Below, piece by piece: positions 1-7,843 of a stretch of 44,017 nt of DNA; position 1 is the stretch's first letter; each line of letters starts with the position of its first letter. The notes under the pieces are model-generated. The model was not told where the DNA came from. It made no database searches and worked only from the letters and a program-made list of their open reading frames with translations. A program made the translations under genes and the position numbers. The stretch is from an uncultured Bacilli bacterium (GTDB taxonomy: Bacteria; Bacillota_I; Bacilli_A; RF39; UBA660): positions 1-44,017 of the forward strand of contig CANQHE010000006.1 in assembly GCA_947623735.1 (NCBI GenBank), read 5' to 3'.

Positions 1-13
1 TATATCACTTTAA

Positions 14-70
14 TTAGAGAACTTTTCACTTAAAATTGACTATCATATTTAGAGAACTTTTCATTTAAAA
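14..70. repeat. Two 22-bp direct repeats upstream of the ABC operon
   Basis: Positions 14-35 and 49-70 share TTAGAGAACTTTTCA followed by C or T and then TTAAAA, matching at 21 of 22 bases with a 35-bp period. They sit about 110 bases before the substrate-binding protein gene. They could be operator half-sites or the end of a larger array lying outside the window. Confidence 0.55.
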
Positions 71-150
71 ATCACAACAATATAACACTTTCTTTACAAA
101 AACCACACTAACCCTATCTTTAAAAAGACACCCATTTAAAAATATTAGAA

Positions 151-173
151 TATAATAAATTGTAATAAAGGAG
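151..173 (+). promoter_or_regulatory. Probable -10 box and ribosome site of the ABC operon
   Basis: A perfect TATAAT lies at 151-156, but no clear -35 box stands 17 bases upstream. AAAGGAGG at 166-173 is a strong Shine-Dalgarno that fixes the TTG start at 183. The promoter call is tentative because the -10 box is close to the ribosome site, leaving a very short leader. Apart from the direct repeats, I see nothing else in bases 1-150. Confidence 0.4.
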
Positions 174-182
174 GAAATTTTT

Positions 183-1181
183 TTGAAAAAGAAACTTATT
201 ACATTACTTATAGCCCTACTTATAATTGGTATTGCTATAATTACTTATTTAAAATTTACACCCAAAGAAAAGAAAGATTCTACCAATCTTACTAAAATTA
301 AAATTGCCGAAGTTACTCATAGTGCTTTTTATACTCCCCTATATGTTGCGATTGAAAAAGGTTATTTTAAAGATGCTGGTCTTGATATAGAATTAATACT
401 TACTCCTGGAGCCGATAAAGTAAGCGCGGCGGTTTTATCCAATACTGTTGATATTGGCTTCGCGGGAACTGAATCTGCAATTTATGTGTATGCTGGAGGC
501 GAAAAAGATTATCTTGTAACTTTTGCCGGTCTAACCAAAAGAGATGGTCAGTTTATTTTAAGTCGTAATTGTGATACAGATTTTAAACTAGAAGATTTAT
601 ATGGTAAAGAAATACTTGTTGGTCGTCGGGGTGGTATGCCAGCCTTAAATTTCTTAAATGCAATGAAAAATAGTAATATAGACCTAAGTAAAATAAACAT
701 TAATTATTCAATAGACTTTGCTTCCCTTTCTGGTTCTTTTATTGGTGGTATCGGTGATTATGTTAATCTATTTGAACCAACTGCCACCAGTCTTGTTGCT
801 CTAAATAAAGCATGTATCGTTGAATCTATTGGTAAATTATCTGGTGAAGTACCATATACAGCTTTTTATGCTCGTAAAAGTTATTTAGAAAAAAATGAAG
901 CTACTTTAAAGAAATTTACAGAAGCTTTAAATAAAGGTATTAATTATACTTTAAATAATTCTAATGAAACTGTTGCTAAAACCATCTTAAAACAATTCCC
1001 AGATACATCTCTAAATAATCTCATAACTATAATTGATAATTATAAAAAATATGATTCTTGGTTATCAACTCCATTTATCACTGAAGAAAGTTTTAAAAAC
1101 TTAGAAAATTTACTTTTAGAAAATAATTTAATTACCGAAAACGTTCCTTATAACAAACTTATAAAAAATTTAAATGAGTAA
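183..1181 (+). CDS. ABC transporter substrate-binding protein (SsuA/ThiY/NMT1-like)
   Basis: Extracytoplasmic binding protein of a nitrate/sulfonate/pyrimidine-type ABC importer. Residues 1-24 form a hydrophobic N-terminal segment without a lipobox cysteine, so it is probably an uncleaved anchor or a signal peptide. The mature part opens with the family pattern IKIAEVTHSAFYTPLYVAIE followed by KGYF and GLDIEL, and contains DIGFAGTES, typical of the NMT1/THI5-like fold. It starts at a TTG preceded by AAAGGAGG at 9-base spacing. Its last 8 bases overlap the ATPase gene, so the operon is translationally coupled. The substrate cannot be told from the sequence; thiamine-pyrimidine precursors, sulfonates or related small molecules are family options. 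Confidence 0.85.
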   Translation: MKKKLITLLIALLIIGIAIITYLKFTPKEKKDSTNLTKIKIAEVTHSAFYTPLYVAIEKGYFKDAGLDIELILTPGADKVSAAVLSNTVDIGFAGTESAIYVYAGGEKDYLVTFAGLTKRDGQFILSRNCDTDFKLEDLYGKEILVGRRGGMPALNFLNAMKNSNIDLSKININYSIDFASLSGSFIGGIGDYVNLFEPTATSLVALNKACIVESIGKLSGEVPYTAFYARKSYLEKNEATLKKFTEALNKGINYTLNNSNETVAKTILKQFPDTSLNNLITIIDNYKKYDSWLSTPFITEESFKNLENLLLENNLITENVPYNKLIKNLNE

Positions 1182-1932
1182 ATTACTATCTATTAATAAT
1201 TTAGAAAAAGTTTACTATTCTAAAACTGATGAAATCCCGGCCATTAAAGATTTAACATTTACAATTAATGAAGGCGAATTTATTTCGATAATCGGCCCTT
1301 CTGGATGTGGCAAATCTACTCTTTTAAACATTTTAACTGATTTAGAAAATAAAACAAATGGCACTATAACCCGTCATCAAAATAATTTAAAATTCGGTTA
1401 TATGCTTCAAAGTGATTCTCTTCTAGAATGGCGAAATATCTTAGAAAATACTACTCTTGGTCTTGAAATAAAAAAAATAAAAACTAAAGAAAACCTTGCT
1501 TATGTAAATAATTTATTAAATACTTATGGCCTAAATGATTTTAAAAATAAATATCCCCATGAATTATCTGGTGGTATGCGACAGAGGGTTGCTCTAATAA
1601 GAACTCTTGCCCTAAAACCTGATATTTTAATTCTTGATGAACCATTTAGTAAACTTGATTATCAATCACGATTGCAAGTAAGTGATGATGTTTATAAAAT
1701 TATTAAAAATGAACATAAAACCGCTTTAATGGTAACTCATGATATTGGAGAAGCAATAAGTATCAGTGACCGAATTATTGTCTTATCAAAAAGACCCTGT
1801 ACAATTAAAAATATTTATGAAATAAAAAGAACATCAAATAATATTCCCACTATAAATAGAAAAGATAAAAGCTTTCCTATCTATTACGATTTAATATGGA
1901 AGGATTTAAGTAATGAAAAGTACCAATCATAA
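1174..1932 (+). CDS. ABC transporter ATP-binding protein (SsuB/ThiZ-like)
   Basis: Cytoplasmic ATPase of the same importer, 252 aa, normal length for the family. Walker A GPSGCGKST lies at residues 41-49, the signature LSGGMRQR near 132-139, Walker B ILILDEPF shortly after, and the switch histidine in MVTHD. The Q-loop is in GYMLQSDSL. The ATG start overlaps the end of the binding-protein gene, and the gene's end overlaps the permease start by 20 bases. All catalytic motifs are intact even though the partner permease gene is disrupted, which suggests the disruption is recent or reversible. Confidence 0.92.
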   Translation: MSKLLSINNLEKVYYSKTDEIPAIKDLTFTINEGEFISIIGPSGCGKSTLLNILTDLENKTNGTITRHQNNLKFGYMLQSDSLLEWRNILENTTLGLEIKKIKTKENLAYVNNLLNTYGLNDFKNKYPHELSGGMRQRVALIRTLALKPDILILDEPFSKLDYQSRLQVSDDVYKIIKNEHKTALMVTHDIGEAISISDRIIVLSKRPCTIKNIYEIKRTSNNIPTINRKDKSFPIYYDLIWKDLSNEKYQS

Positions 1933-2533
1933 ATCATATTTAAAAAAGCTAAAACATGAAAATCATCTAGTATTAATTTGTCAAATCTTAATTCTAATTA
2001 TCTTTTTAATTTCTTGGGAATTATTAAGTAAATATAACATCATTAATCCTTTTATTTTTTCTTCTCCTACGAAAATATTAAAAACCATTAAAAATCTCTA
2101 CTTAAACTATAATTTAATTACTCATATCATGACTACTTTAAAAGAAACATTTATTGCTTTTATTCTTGGCATCACTCTCAGTTTTATTTTTGCAACTATC
2201 CTTTATGAATTTAAAATTCTAAATAGAATTGTTGACCCCTATCTTACAATGTTAAATAGTCTTCCCAAAGTAGCCTTAGGCCCTTTAATTATTATTATCG
2301 CGGGAGCTAATACTAATTCTGTTATTGTCATGGCTCTTTTAATAAACTTAATAGTTGGTATTATAAATATTTATAATGGTTTTAATAACATCGACCCTGA
2401 TTTACTGAAACTATTTAAAACTTTTAATGCTAAAAAAACTACCACTCTTATTAAACTTATAATTCCCGCTTCTTATAAAACTATTATCTCTAGTCTCAAA
2501 CTTAATATTTCTCAAACTTTAATTGGAACCTAA
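1913..2533 (+). pseudogene. ABC transporter permease, 5' part (interrupted by element)
   Basis: SsuC-type permease, residues 1-204 of an original of about 261. It has hydrophobic segments near residues 20-38, 77-97, 120-140 and beyond, and a degenerate EAA loop ending in KLIIPAS, which contacts the ATPase. The frame runs to tta-att-gg at 2519-2526 and then enters foreign DNA, giving only a Thr codon and a stop at 2531-2533. The remaining 56 codons lie at 5212-5382. Joining 2526 to 5211 restores ...L-I-G-V-I-M-G-E-F... in frame, the usual sequence of this family at this point. The truncated product lacks the last membrane segments and should be inactive. Confidence 0.9.
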
Positions 2534-2545
2534 AACATACGTCGA
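2510..2545. other. attL: left junction of the serine-recombinase element
   Basis: The permease reading frame stops matching its family exactly after the GG at 2525-2526. The element side continues AACCTAAAACATAC. The only bases shared with the right junction at the crossover are GG, fitting the two-base staggered exchange of serine recombinases. Confidence 0.8.
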
Positions 2546-2561
2546 AAAAATTAATTATAAT

Positions 2562-3926
2562 TTACCCTACATTCCAATAAAACTTTAAAGTAGAACCATC
2601 AACAATAATTTTATCTAATAATTCATTTACAATATTTCTTTTCTCTCCTAACTCTAATTCTTCCCAAATATCTTCTAAATTTTTAATTTTAGAACAAGTT
2701 TTATTATTTTTTTCTTTTAATTTAATATCATCAATCTTTTTTAAAATATCTTCTTTTTCTATCGATAATTTATCTAATTGAATTTTTATTTCTCTTTTCT
2801 CTATATTATCGGCAAGTAAACTAATTAAATTACTAATTCTCTTTTGGATTTTTTCTAATCTATTATTTAATTCCTCCCTAATAGTAGTTTTAGAAACCTG
2901 TAAAGTATCTTTAAAAAATCCTTCATTTAATTTCATACTAAATAATTGTAACAAAAAATTTTCTTCAATTAAAAAACTATCATAACGAATATTATTACAA
3001 TTAGGATTTTTAACATATTTAGGCTTACTTTTTTGCATCGAATAACAATAACAAATTATTCTTTTCCCCCATTTTTGATAACGATATTTTGCTCCACAAT
3101 ATCCACAATAAATTTTACCAGATAACAAATAATGGCGAGCACATCTATTTTTACTTCTAAAAGTATCTATCTTTTCTAATTCCTGGTACTCTTCTTCACT
3201 AATAACCGCCTCATGCCTACCTTCATAAAGCTCTCCCTTATAAGGAATTTTACCTAAATTAGTTTTGGACTTTAAAATCCCCTGAATCCATGATTCATCA
3301 TAACCAGTTATTTTTTCAAGCTGAGCATAACTATATCCCTGAAGTCTCATTGTTTTCATTAAATCAAATATAACTTTTTTAGTATTATTAACGACCAGCA
3401 TTCCCGTTTTTTTATCATAATCGTAAACAAAAGGTATTTTTCCCCCTCCCCGCCAATAACCATCTTCTGCTCTTTTTTTAAGACCAATTCTCGTTCTTTC
3501 TAAAATAGTTTCCCTCTCTAATTGAGCAAATACCGAAAGAATACCTATCATTGCTTTTCCAAAAGGAGAAGTTGTATCAAAATTTTCTCTTATCGAAATA
3601 AAACCAACACCATTAGCATTAAATACCTCTTCAATTAAATACAAAGTATCTTTTTGACTCCGCGAAAGTCGGTCTAATTTAAAAACTAAAACAGTATCAA
3701 TTTTATCTTCCTGACAATCTTTAATTAATTCTTGCATTGCTGGTCTATCCAGATTTTTACCACTAAAACCCGGGTCATTATAAATCTTATATTCTAAACA
3801 CCCCTGACTTTTTAAATAATATTCTAAAGATTCTATTTGAGCTTCAATCGAATACCCATCAACTTGCATATCAGTAGAAACGCGCACATATAAAGCTTTT
3901 ATTTTAGCACTATTATTTTTTATAAT
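2562..3926 (-). CDS. Large serine recombinase (site-specific integrase)
   Basis: DNA recombinase that would integrate and excise this element. Domain order is an N-terminal resolvase catalytic domain (YVRVSTDMQVDGYSIEAQ with the nucleophilic Ser, then DRPAMQELI, KLDRLSRS and the helix around GILSVFAQLERE), a recombinase domain, a zinc ribbon beginning YCGYCGAKYRY, and a C-terminal coiled coil (about residues 340-410). The first conventional start is GTG at 3885-3887, but this would cut off the essential first strand KALYV. The frame continues upstream to an ATT at 3924-3926, six bases after AGGGAG, giving 454 aa. I prefer that rare start; the conservative gene is 2562-3887. It sits about 35 bases from the attL crossover, typical of integrases. 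Confidence 0.9.
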   Translation of the reverse strand: MIKNNSAKIKALYVRVSTDMQVDGYSIEAQIESLEYYLKSQGCLEYKIYNDPGFSGKNLDRPAMQELIKDCQEDKIDTVLVFKLDRLSRSQKDTLYLIEEVFNANGVGFISIRENFDTTSPFGKAMIGILSVFAQLERETILERTRIGLKKRAEDGYWRGGGKIPFVYDYDKKTGMLVVNNTKKVIFDLMKTMRLQGYSYAQLEKITGYDESWIQGILKSKTNLGKIPYKGELYEGRHEAVISEEEYQELEKIDTFRSKNRCARHYLLSGKIYCGYCGAKYRYQKWGKRIICYCYSMQKSKPKYVKNPNCNNIRYDSFLIEENFLLQLFSMKLNEGFFKDTLQVSKTTIREELNNRLEKIQKRISNLISLLADNIEKREIKIQLDKLSIEKEDILKKIDDIKLKEKNNKTCSKIKNLEDIWEELELGEKRNIVNELLDKIIVDGSTLKFYWNVG

Positions 3927-3937
3927 ATTTCTCTCCC

Positions 3938-4108
3938 TTATTTACTTTTTAAATATTTTTTTAATAAAGTATATATAAGAGGAGAATCTATAATAATTTC
4001 TTTAGGATTTATCTCTTTTCCATTCTTATCATAATTTAAAATTTTTAACTTTTTAATAATAATAATCGCCTCATCTAATTTTATTTTTAAAGTCCTAAAG
4101 TAATTACA
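3938..4108 (-). other. Short open frame without a canonical start, upstream of the recombinase
   Basis: A minus-strand frame of about 56 codons reads ...KIKLDEAIIIIKKLKILNYD... and ends ...IYTLLKKYLKSK. Its stop at 3938-3940 overlaps the recombinase ribosome site. There is no ATG, GTG or TTG in a good position. The charged and hydrophobic pattern looks like real protein, so it may be a remnant of an accessory gene, or a small protein using an unusual start. No family recognised. Confidence 0.35.
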
Positions 4109-4136
4109 TTAAAAAATTAATAAATAATCTAAAAAC

Positions 4137-5147
4137 TTATTTTGAATGTTCAACAAATTTAGTTTCCATTAATAATTCATCAAAATCAGATATATATTTT
4201 TGGTCCTGTACAACCCTATATTTTTCATATTCCTGAAGTGCCAACTTTTCAGCTATTTCTCTTGTAATTTTACCATTATCTTTCAAAATATTATATTCAT
4301 TTAACTTTAAGAACAATTCTAATTTTTCTTTCCATTCCTTCATGGAAATAATATGACCTAATTTTACTTGTCTCTCAGCAAAATCTAAATACATAGATAC
4401 TAGATTATTAAGTTCTTTTATTTCTTCTTCCTTCAAATAATTTTTAGCAACTACAACATCATTTTCAAGAATTTTACCATCAGGAGCATTCTTCCAAGTT
4501 TGAAGTCCCATATAATCCTTTTTAGCATTAACACGTGTTTTTATAATCTCCGGTGCTGTCATTCCCGTAATAGCAAAATGTAACTTATTTTGAACATTTT
4601 TGTAAAACTCTTTCGTAATCTCACTATCTTTATCATAATCATAACTACACTCTTTATAAATATCTGTAATTTTTTGATAAAATCTTCTTTCACTGGCTCT
4701 AATTTCTTTGATTTTAACAAGTAATTCATCAAAGTAATCTTTACCAAATTTTGAACCATTTTTTAATAATTCGGTATTTACCACAAATCCTTTCTTAATA
4801 TATTCTTTTAAAGTATTAGTTGCCCATTTTCTAAAATCAGTAGCTTCCTTAGAATTAACCCGATATCCTACAGCAATAATCGCATCTAAACTATAAAAGT
4901 TAGTGTTATATTCCTTCCCATCTTTAGCAGTTATTCGAATTTTTCGAATAACTGAATTTTCATTTAATTCTTCATTATTAAATATTTCTTTTAAATGATA
5001 ATTAATTGTATTAACCTTAACATTAAATAGTTCACCCATTGTTTTTTGCGTTAACCAAAAATCTTCATTATCATATAAAACTTCAATAGTTTTATTAGTA
5101 TTTTGACTTTGATATAAAATTAAATCTTTTAAATTATCTATCTTCAT
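4137..5147 (-). CDS. RhuM family protein (element cargo)
   Basis: A 336-aa member of the virulence RhuM family (Pfam PF13310). Diagnostic features are FWLTQKTMGELFNVKVNTIN near residues 31-50, a helix-turn-helix-like region, then HLKEIF, NSVIRKI, the YSLDAIIAVGYRVNS motif, and FRKWATNTLKEYIKKGF. A helical C-terminal region follows. The ATG follows AAGGAGAAGTAA. Biochemical function is unsettled; family members often occur on mobile or defence-associated DNA. It is the only recognisable cargo and lies against attR, so its promoter must lie in the last 60 bases of the element or in the permease remnant beyond. Transcription is opposite to the permease. Confidence 0.85.
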   Translation of the reverse strand: MKIDNLKDLILYQSQNTNKTIEVLYDNEDFWLTQKTMGELFNVKVNTINYHLKEIFNNEELNENSVIRKIRITAKDGKEYNTNFYSLDAIIAVGYRVNSKEATDFRKWATNTLKEYIKKGFVVNTELLKNGSKFGKDYFDELLVKIKEIRASERRFYQKITDIYKECSYDYDKDSEITKEFYKNVQNKLHFAITGMTAPEIIKTRVNAKKDYMGLQTWKNAPDGKILENDVVVAKNYLKEEEIKELNNLVSMYLDFAERQVKLGHIISMKEWKEKLELFLKLNEYNILKDNGKITREIAEKLALQEYEKYRVVQDQKYISDFDELLMETKFVEHSK

Positions 5148-5189
5148 TTACTTCTCCTTATTTTTAAAGTTTTAAATTGCTATTATTTT

Positions 5190-5225
5190 TCTCCCTATGT
5201 CTATTATCGGGGTTATCATGGGAGA
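5190..5225. other. attR: right junction of the serine-recombinase element
   Basis: The element side reads CCTATGTCTATTATC and meets the permease frame at GG (5209-5210), followed by G-GTT-ATC-ATG-GGA. An ATG at 5197 inside the element gives the permease remnant a fortuitous start, but no good ribosome site precedes it. Confidence 0.8.
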
Positions 5226-5382
5226 GTTTTTAGTTAGTAAGTCAGGTATTGGCTATTTAATTATATATGGTACTCAAGTATTTAATTTAAATATTGTCAT
5301 GAGTGGTATCATAATTCTTATTATTATATCTCTTGCTTTATATAAAATCGTCTCTTACTTAGAAAAAAAACTTATCAAATAA
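5209..5382 (+). pseudogene. ABC transporter permease, 3' part
   Basis: The last 56-57 codons of the permease begun at 1913. GVIMGEFLVSKSGIGYLI is the conserved segment after the EAA loop, and the following residues form the last one or two membrane helices ending in basic residues. Only the frame from 5209 is ancestral. A frame open from ATG 5197 adds four element-encoded residues and would make 61 aa, but is unlikely to be functional. The normal operon terminator follows at once. Confidence 0.88.
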
Positions 5383-5408
5383 ACCACGTTCAATCGTGGT
5401 TATTTTTT
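5382..5408 (+). terminator. Rho-independent terminator of the ABC operon
   Basis: Stem AACCACG (5382-5388) pairs with CGTGGTT (5395-5401) around loop TTCAAT, followed by ATTTTTT. It overlaps the last codons of the convergent flavoprotein gene. Confidence 0.85.
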
Positions 5409-6611
5409 GCTTATAGCATCGCCCGCGAGCATTCCTGTTATCCAAGCAATACCTAAATTATATCCCCCACATAGACCTGTAACATCAAGTATTTCTCCCG
5501 TTAAATATAAACCTTTAACCAGCTTGCTTTCCATTGTTTTGCTGTCAATTTCTTTTAATGATACTCCTCCCTGACTTACTTGAGCATCAGAAAAATCTTT
5601 AGTCCCTTTAATCTCTACTCTAAAATTAGTTAATAACTCCCCAATTAATTCTTTCGGAGCCTTATTCCATTTCGTATCCTCATTTATTTTAGCAAGCTTT
5701 AAAATTAAATTAACTAACTTATAATTTAAAAATCCTTCCATAATTTCTTTTAAACTAGCTGTTTTAAGCATTTTATTTTGAACTTCCAAAAAACGCAAAA
5801 ACTCATCCTTACTTCCCTTAAACCAAGGCACTAAATTAAGATATATTTCTTCTTGTTTTAATAAATCTAATCCCTTTGCTACCCTTCCACTTAAATTAAA
5901 AATACATATTCCGCTTAATCCATAATCAGTAAATTGCACTTCGCCTACTTCTTCTGAAACTTTTTTACCATCTTCATATAATGTTGCAATCGCATCACTT
6001 CTAACACCAGCCCATTCTTTATAAAAATTATCACATCCCACTAGTTGAACTAAAGAAGGTAATAATTTATTAATCGTATGTCCTAATTTTTCTACCATTC
6101 TAAAACCAGCACCATCACTTCCCGTTTTAGGCGCGGCTATCCCTCCGGTTGCGACTACCACAAATGAAGCACTATATTCCTCTTTATTAGTAACAACTTT
6201 AAATTGTTTATCTTTTTCTATTCTTAATACTTCTTCTTCTAATTTTATCTTTACTCCCAGTCTTTTAGCTTCATTTACTAAAGCATTTACTATACTAACC
6301 GCCTGATTAGAATAAGGATAATAATAACCATTAATATTTTTACTAATTATTCCGATACTTTCAAAAAAGCCTAATACTTCTTCTTTTTTTAATTGCCAAG
6401 CCTCTTCAAAAATATCTCTATCTTCACTTTGATATTTAAGAATTGTTTGATTATCATTCCAAAAATTACATCTTCCATTACCCGTTAAAAGAAGTTTTTT
6501 CCCACATTTATTATTTTTTTCAATAATTATAACTTCATTATCTTTAGTTTTAGCTTTTATCGCGGCAACTAAACCAGATGCTCCTCCTCCAATTATCAAA
6601 ACTCGTTTCAT
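5400..6611 (-). CDS. HI0933/YhiN-family flavoprotein (BaiN-like FAD oxidoreductase)
   Basis: A 403-aa FAD-binding protein of the HI0933 family. The dinucleotide-binding site IIGGGASGLVAAIKA lies at residues 6-20, followed by acidic IIIEK, the family motif GKKLLLTGNGRCNFWN, VVATGG, and the C-terminal GLYLTGEILDVTGLCGGYN. Length and motif order are normal. The family is annotated as NAD(P)/FAD-dependent oxidoreductase; the physiological substrate is generally not known. SD AGGTGAT precedes the ATG. It has its own promoter (6673-6701), overlapping the terminator of the preceding peptidase gene. Its 3' end overlaps the convergent ABC-operon terminator. Confidence 0.9.
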   Translation of the reverse strand: MKRVLIIGGGASGLVAAIKAKTKDNEVIIIEKNNKCGKKLLLTGNGRCNFWNDNQTILKYQSEDRDIFEEAWQLKKEEVLGFFESIGIISKNINGYYYPYSNQAVSIVNALVNEAKRLGVKIKLEEEVLRIEKDKQFKVVTNKEEYSASFVVVATGGIAAPKTGSDGAGFRMVEKLGHTINKLLPSLVQLVGCDNFYKEWAGVRSDAIATLYEDGKKVSEEVGEVQFTDYGLSGICIFNLSGRVAKGLDLLKQEEIYLNLVPWFKGSKDEFLRFLEVQNKMLKTASLKEIMEGFLNYKLVNLILKLAKINEDTKWNKAPKELIGELLTNFRVEIKGTKDFSDAQVSQGGVSLKEIDSKTMESKLVKGLYLTGEILDVTGLCGGYNLGIAWITGMLAGDAISKK

Positions 6612-6628
6612 TTCATCACCTTACCTTT

Positions 6629-6673
6629 AAAAAAATTTAGATATCCAAAAGCAATTACTTCTATCTATCTAAA
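6629..6673 (-). terminator. Terminator downstream of the S66 peptidase gene
   Basis: On the minus strand TTTAGATA (6673-6666) pairs with TATCTAAA (6643-6636) around a 22-base loop, followed by seven T. Its 5' arm lies at the start point of the next promoter, so it should stop read-through from upstream but not transcripts started at that promoter. Confidence 0.65.
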
Positions 6674-6701
6674 TTCTATCACACGAACAAATATATGTCA
6701 A
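6673..6701 (-). promoter_or_regulatory. Sigma-A promoter of the flavoprotein gene
   Basis: Minus strand: -35 TTGACA (6701-6696), 17-base spacer, -10 TAGAAT (6678-6673). Near-consensus. Confidence 0.75.
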
Positions 6702-6711
6702 CGAAAACTAT

Positions 6712-7719
6712 CTACTCTAAACTAAATTTTACTTTCCCCTTCTTATCTTCCACGCTTATTTCTACAATTGCCCCATTTATTAAAGTCATTCGTGGCGCAA
6801 CATGTCCTAAATCAGCATCAACAACAATCGGAACACCTAAATCTTTTAAACTTCCGTTTATTGCCTCATAAAAACTAATTCCTAAATTAGACTTATAAGT
6901 TCCACTTCTACCAAATATTATACCTTTCGTATATTTAAAATAGCCATTATCTTTAAACTTCCACAATACTCTAATTAAATCTTCACTTGAAAGTTCACAA
7001 TTATCAAAATACCAAACTATTCCATCATCTTTATATTTTTCTAAAAACTCTTTGGTCTTATCAAATCTTGTTCCAAAAAGCTCTCTTAAAACATCGATAC
7101 AACCCCCAATAAGTCTACCTTTAATTAAAGCCTTTTTACCATTTATTACTTCCCATTTAACATCATGAACTAAATTGTAACTGAAAAACTCGGTTTTAGA
7201 TTCCTCATATTCTTCATATTTTAAAAAACTTTCTTGTAAAACTAAATTTCCCTTTAATATTTCCAAATTATTATCTAAAGACTCATGCCATGGCACCATT
7301 CCAAATTCTCCAAAATTACTCGCATAAATTGTTGCTATATCTAAATTAGTTGTAATAACATATAAAAGTCCAGTCGCATCTGAATACCCCTGTATCCATT
7401 TAGGATTATTTTTAACTACTGAAAAATCAAAAAAACTGAGCATTGTAAGCAAAAATTCTCCTCCCGCGGCACAAATAATCATCTGAATATTTTTATTTAA
7501 AAATAAACTAGCTAATTCCTCGGCTCTAACTTCACTTTTAGCACTACACCCTTTATAATCTGTTCTTACATCTTTAGTTTCCTGGATTAAAAAGCATTTA
7601 TCTTCTAAATTCTTAATTGCCCTATTAAGTCTATTTACTTTTAATTCCTCTACAATCCCACTTGATGGCGCACCAACTCCAATTGTACTTCCTTCTTTAA
7701 TAAAATTAGGATAAATCAT
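6712..7719 (-). CDS. S66-family LD-carboxypeptidase / MccF-like peptidase
   Basis: A 335-aa serine peptidase of family S66, which includes LD-carboxypeptidase A (muropeptide recycling) and the microcin C self-immunity protein MccF. The nucleophile is in QGYSDATGLL (around residue 112). The other members of the triad fit Glu in YFDNCELSSEDL and His in DADLGHVAPRMT. The N-terminus GSTIGVGAPSSGI and the NFGEFGMVPWHE region are typical of the MccF branch. Length is normal. The neighbours do not decide between cell-wall recycling and detoxification. The ATG follows a GAGGTG ribosome site. Confidence 0.85.
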   Translation of the reverse strand: MIYPNFIKEGSTIGVGAPSSGIVEELKVNRLNRAIKNLEDKCFLIQETKDVRTDYKGCSAKSEVRAEELASLFLNKNIQMIICAAGGEFLLTMLSFFDFSVVKNNPKWIQGYSDATGLLYVITTNLDIATIYASNFGEFGMVPWHESLDNNLEILKGNLVLQESFLKYEEYEESKTEFFSYNLVHDVKWEVINGKKALIKGRLIGGCIDVLRELFGTRFDKTKEFLEKYKDDGIVWYFDNCELSSEDLIRVLWKFKDNGYFKYTKGIIFGRSGTYKSNLGISFYEAINGSLKDLGVPIVVDADLGHVAPRMTLINGAIVEISVEDKKGKVKFSLE

Positions 7720-7843
7720 AAATATTCACCTCTAAAATTATTTCAACATAAAAACTAACAACAAAAAAGGTTCATAGATTAAAACCAATTACAGTTTATT
7801 ATCTACAAACCCATTAATTTATCAATCGCAAAAGAAACAAAAT

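Larger units (their letters stand above)
2525..5210. mobile_element. About 2.7-kb serine-recombinase/RhuM element inserted in the permease gene
   Basis: The element runs from 2527 to 5210 (2684 bases, counting one GG) and splits the permease. It carries two clear genes, both on the minus strand: a large serine recombinase and a RhuM-family protein, plus a short open frame between them. Reconstructing the circular joint gives CTATTATC-GG-AACCTAAAACATA. Its flanks hold TATGT on the left and ACATA on the right as an inverted repeat about 8 bases from the GG, as expected for a serine-integrase attP. No transposase, replication or conjugation gene is present, so this is a minimal integrative element or one carrying a single cargo gene. 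Confidence 0.85.

Noticed and set aside
4559-4759. 66-codon minus-strand open frame within rhuM
   Set aside because: Out-of-frame overlap of a gene with clear family motifs.
6636-6673. Leader attenuator of the flavoprotein gene
   Set aside because: The 5' arm of the stem lies at or before the predicted transcription start, so transcripts from that promoter cannot form the hairpin; it fits a terminator for the upstream gene.
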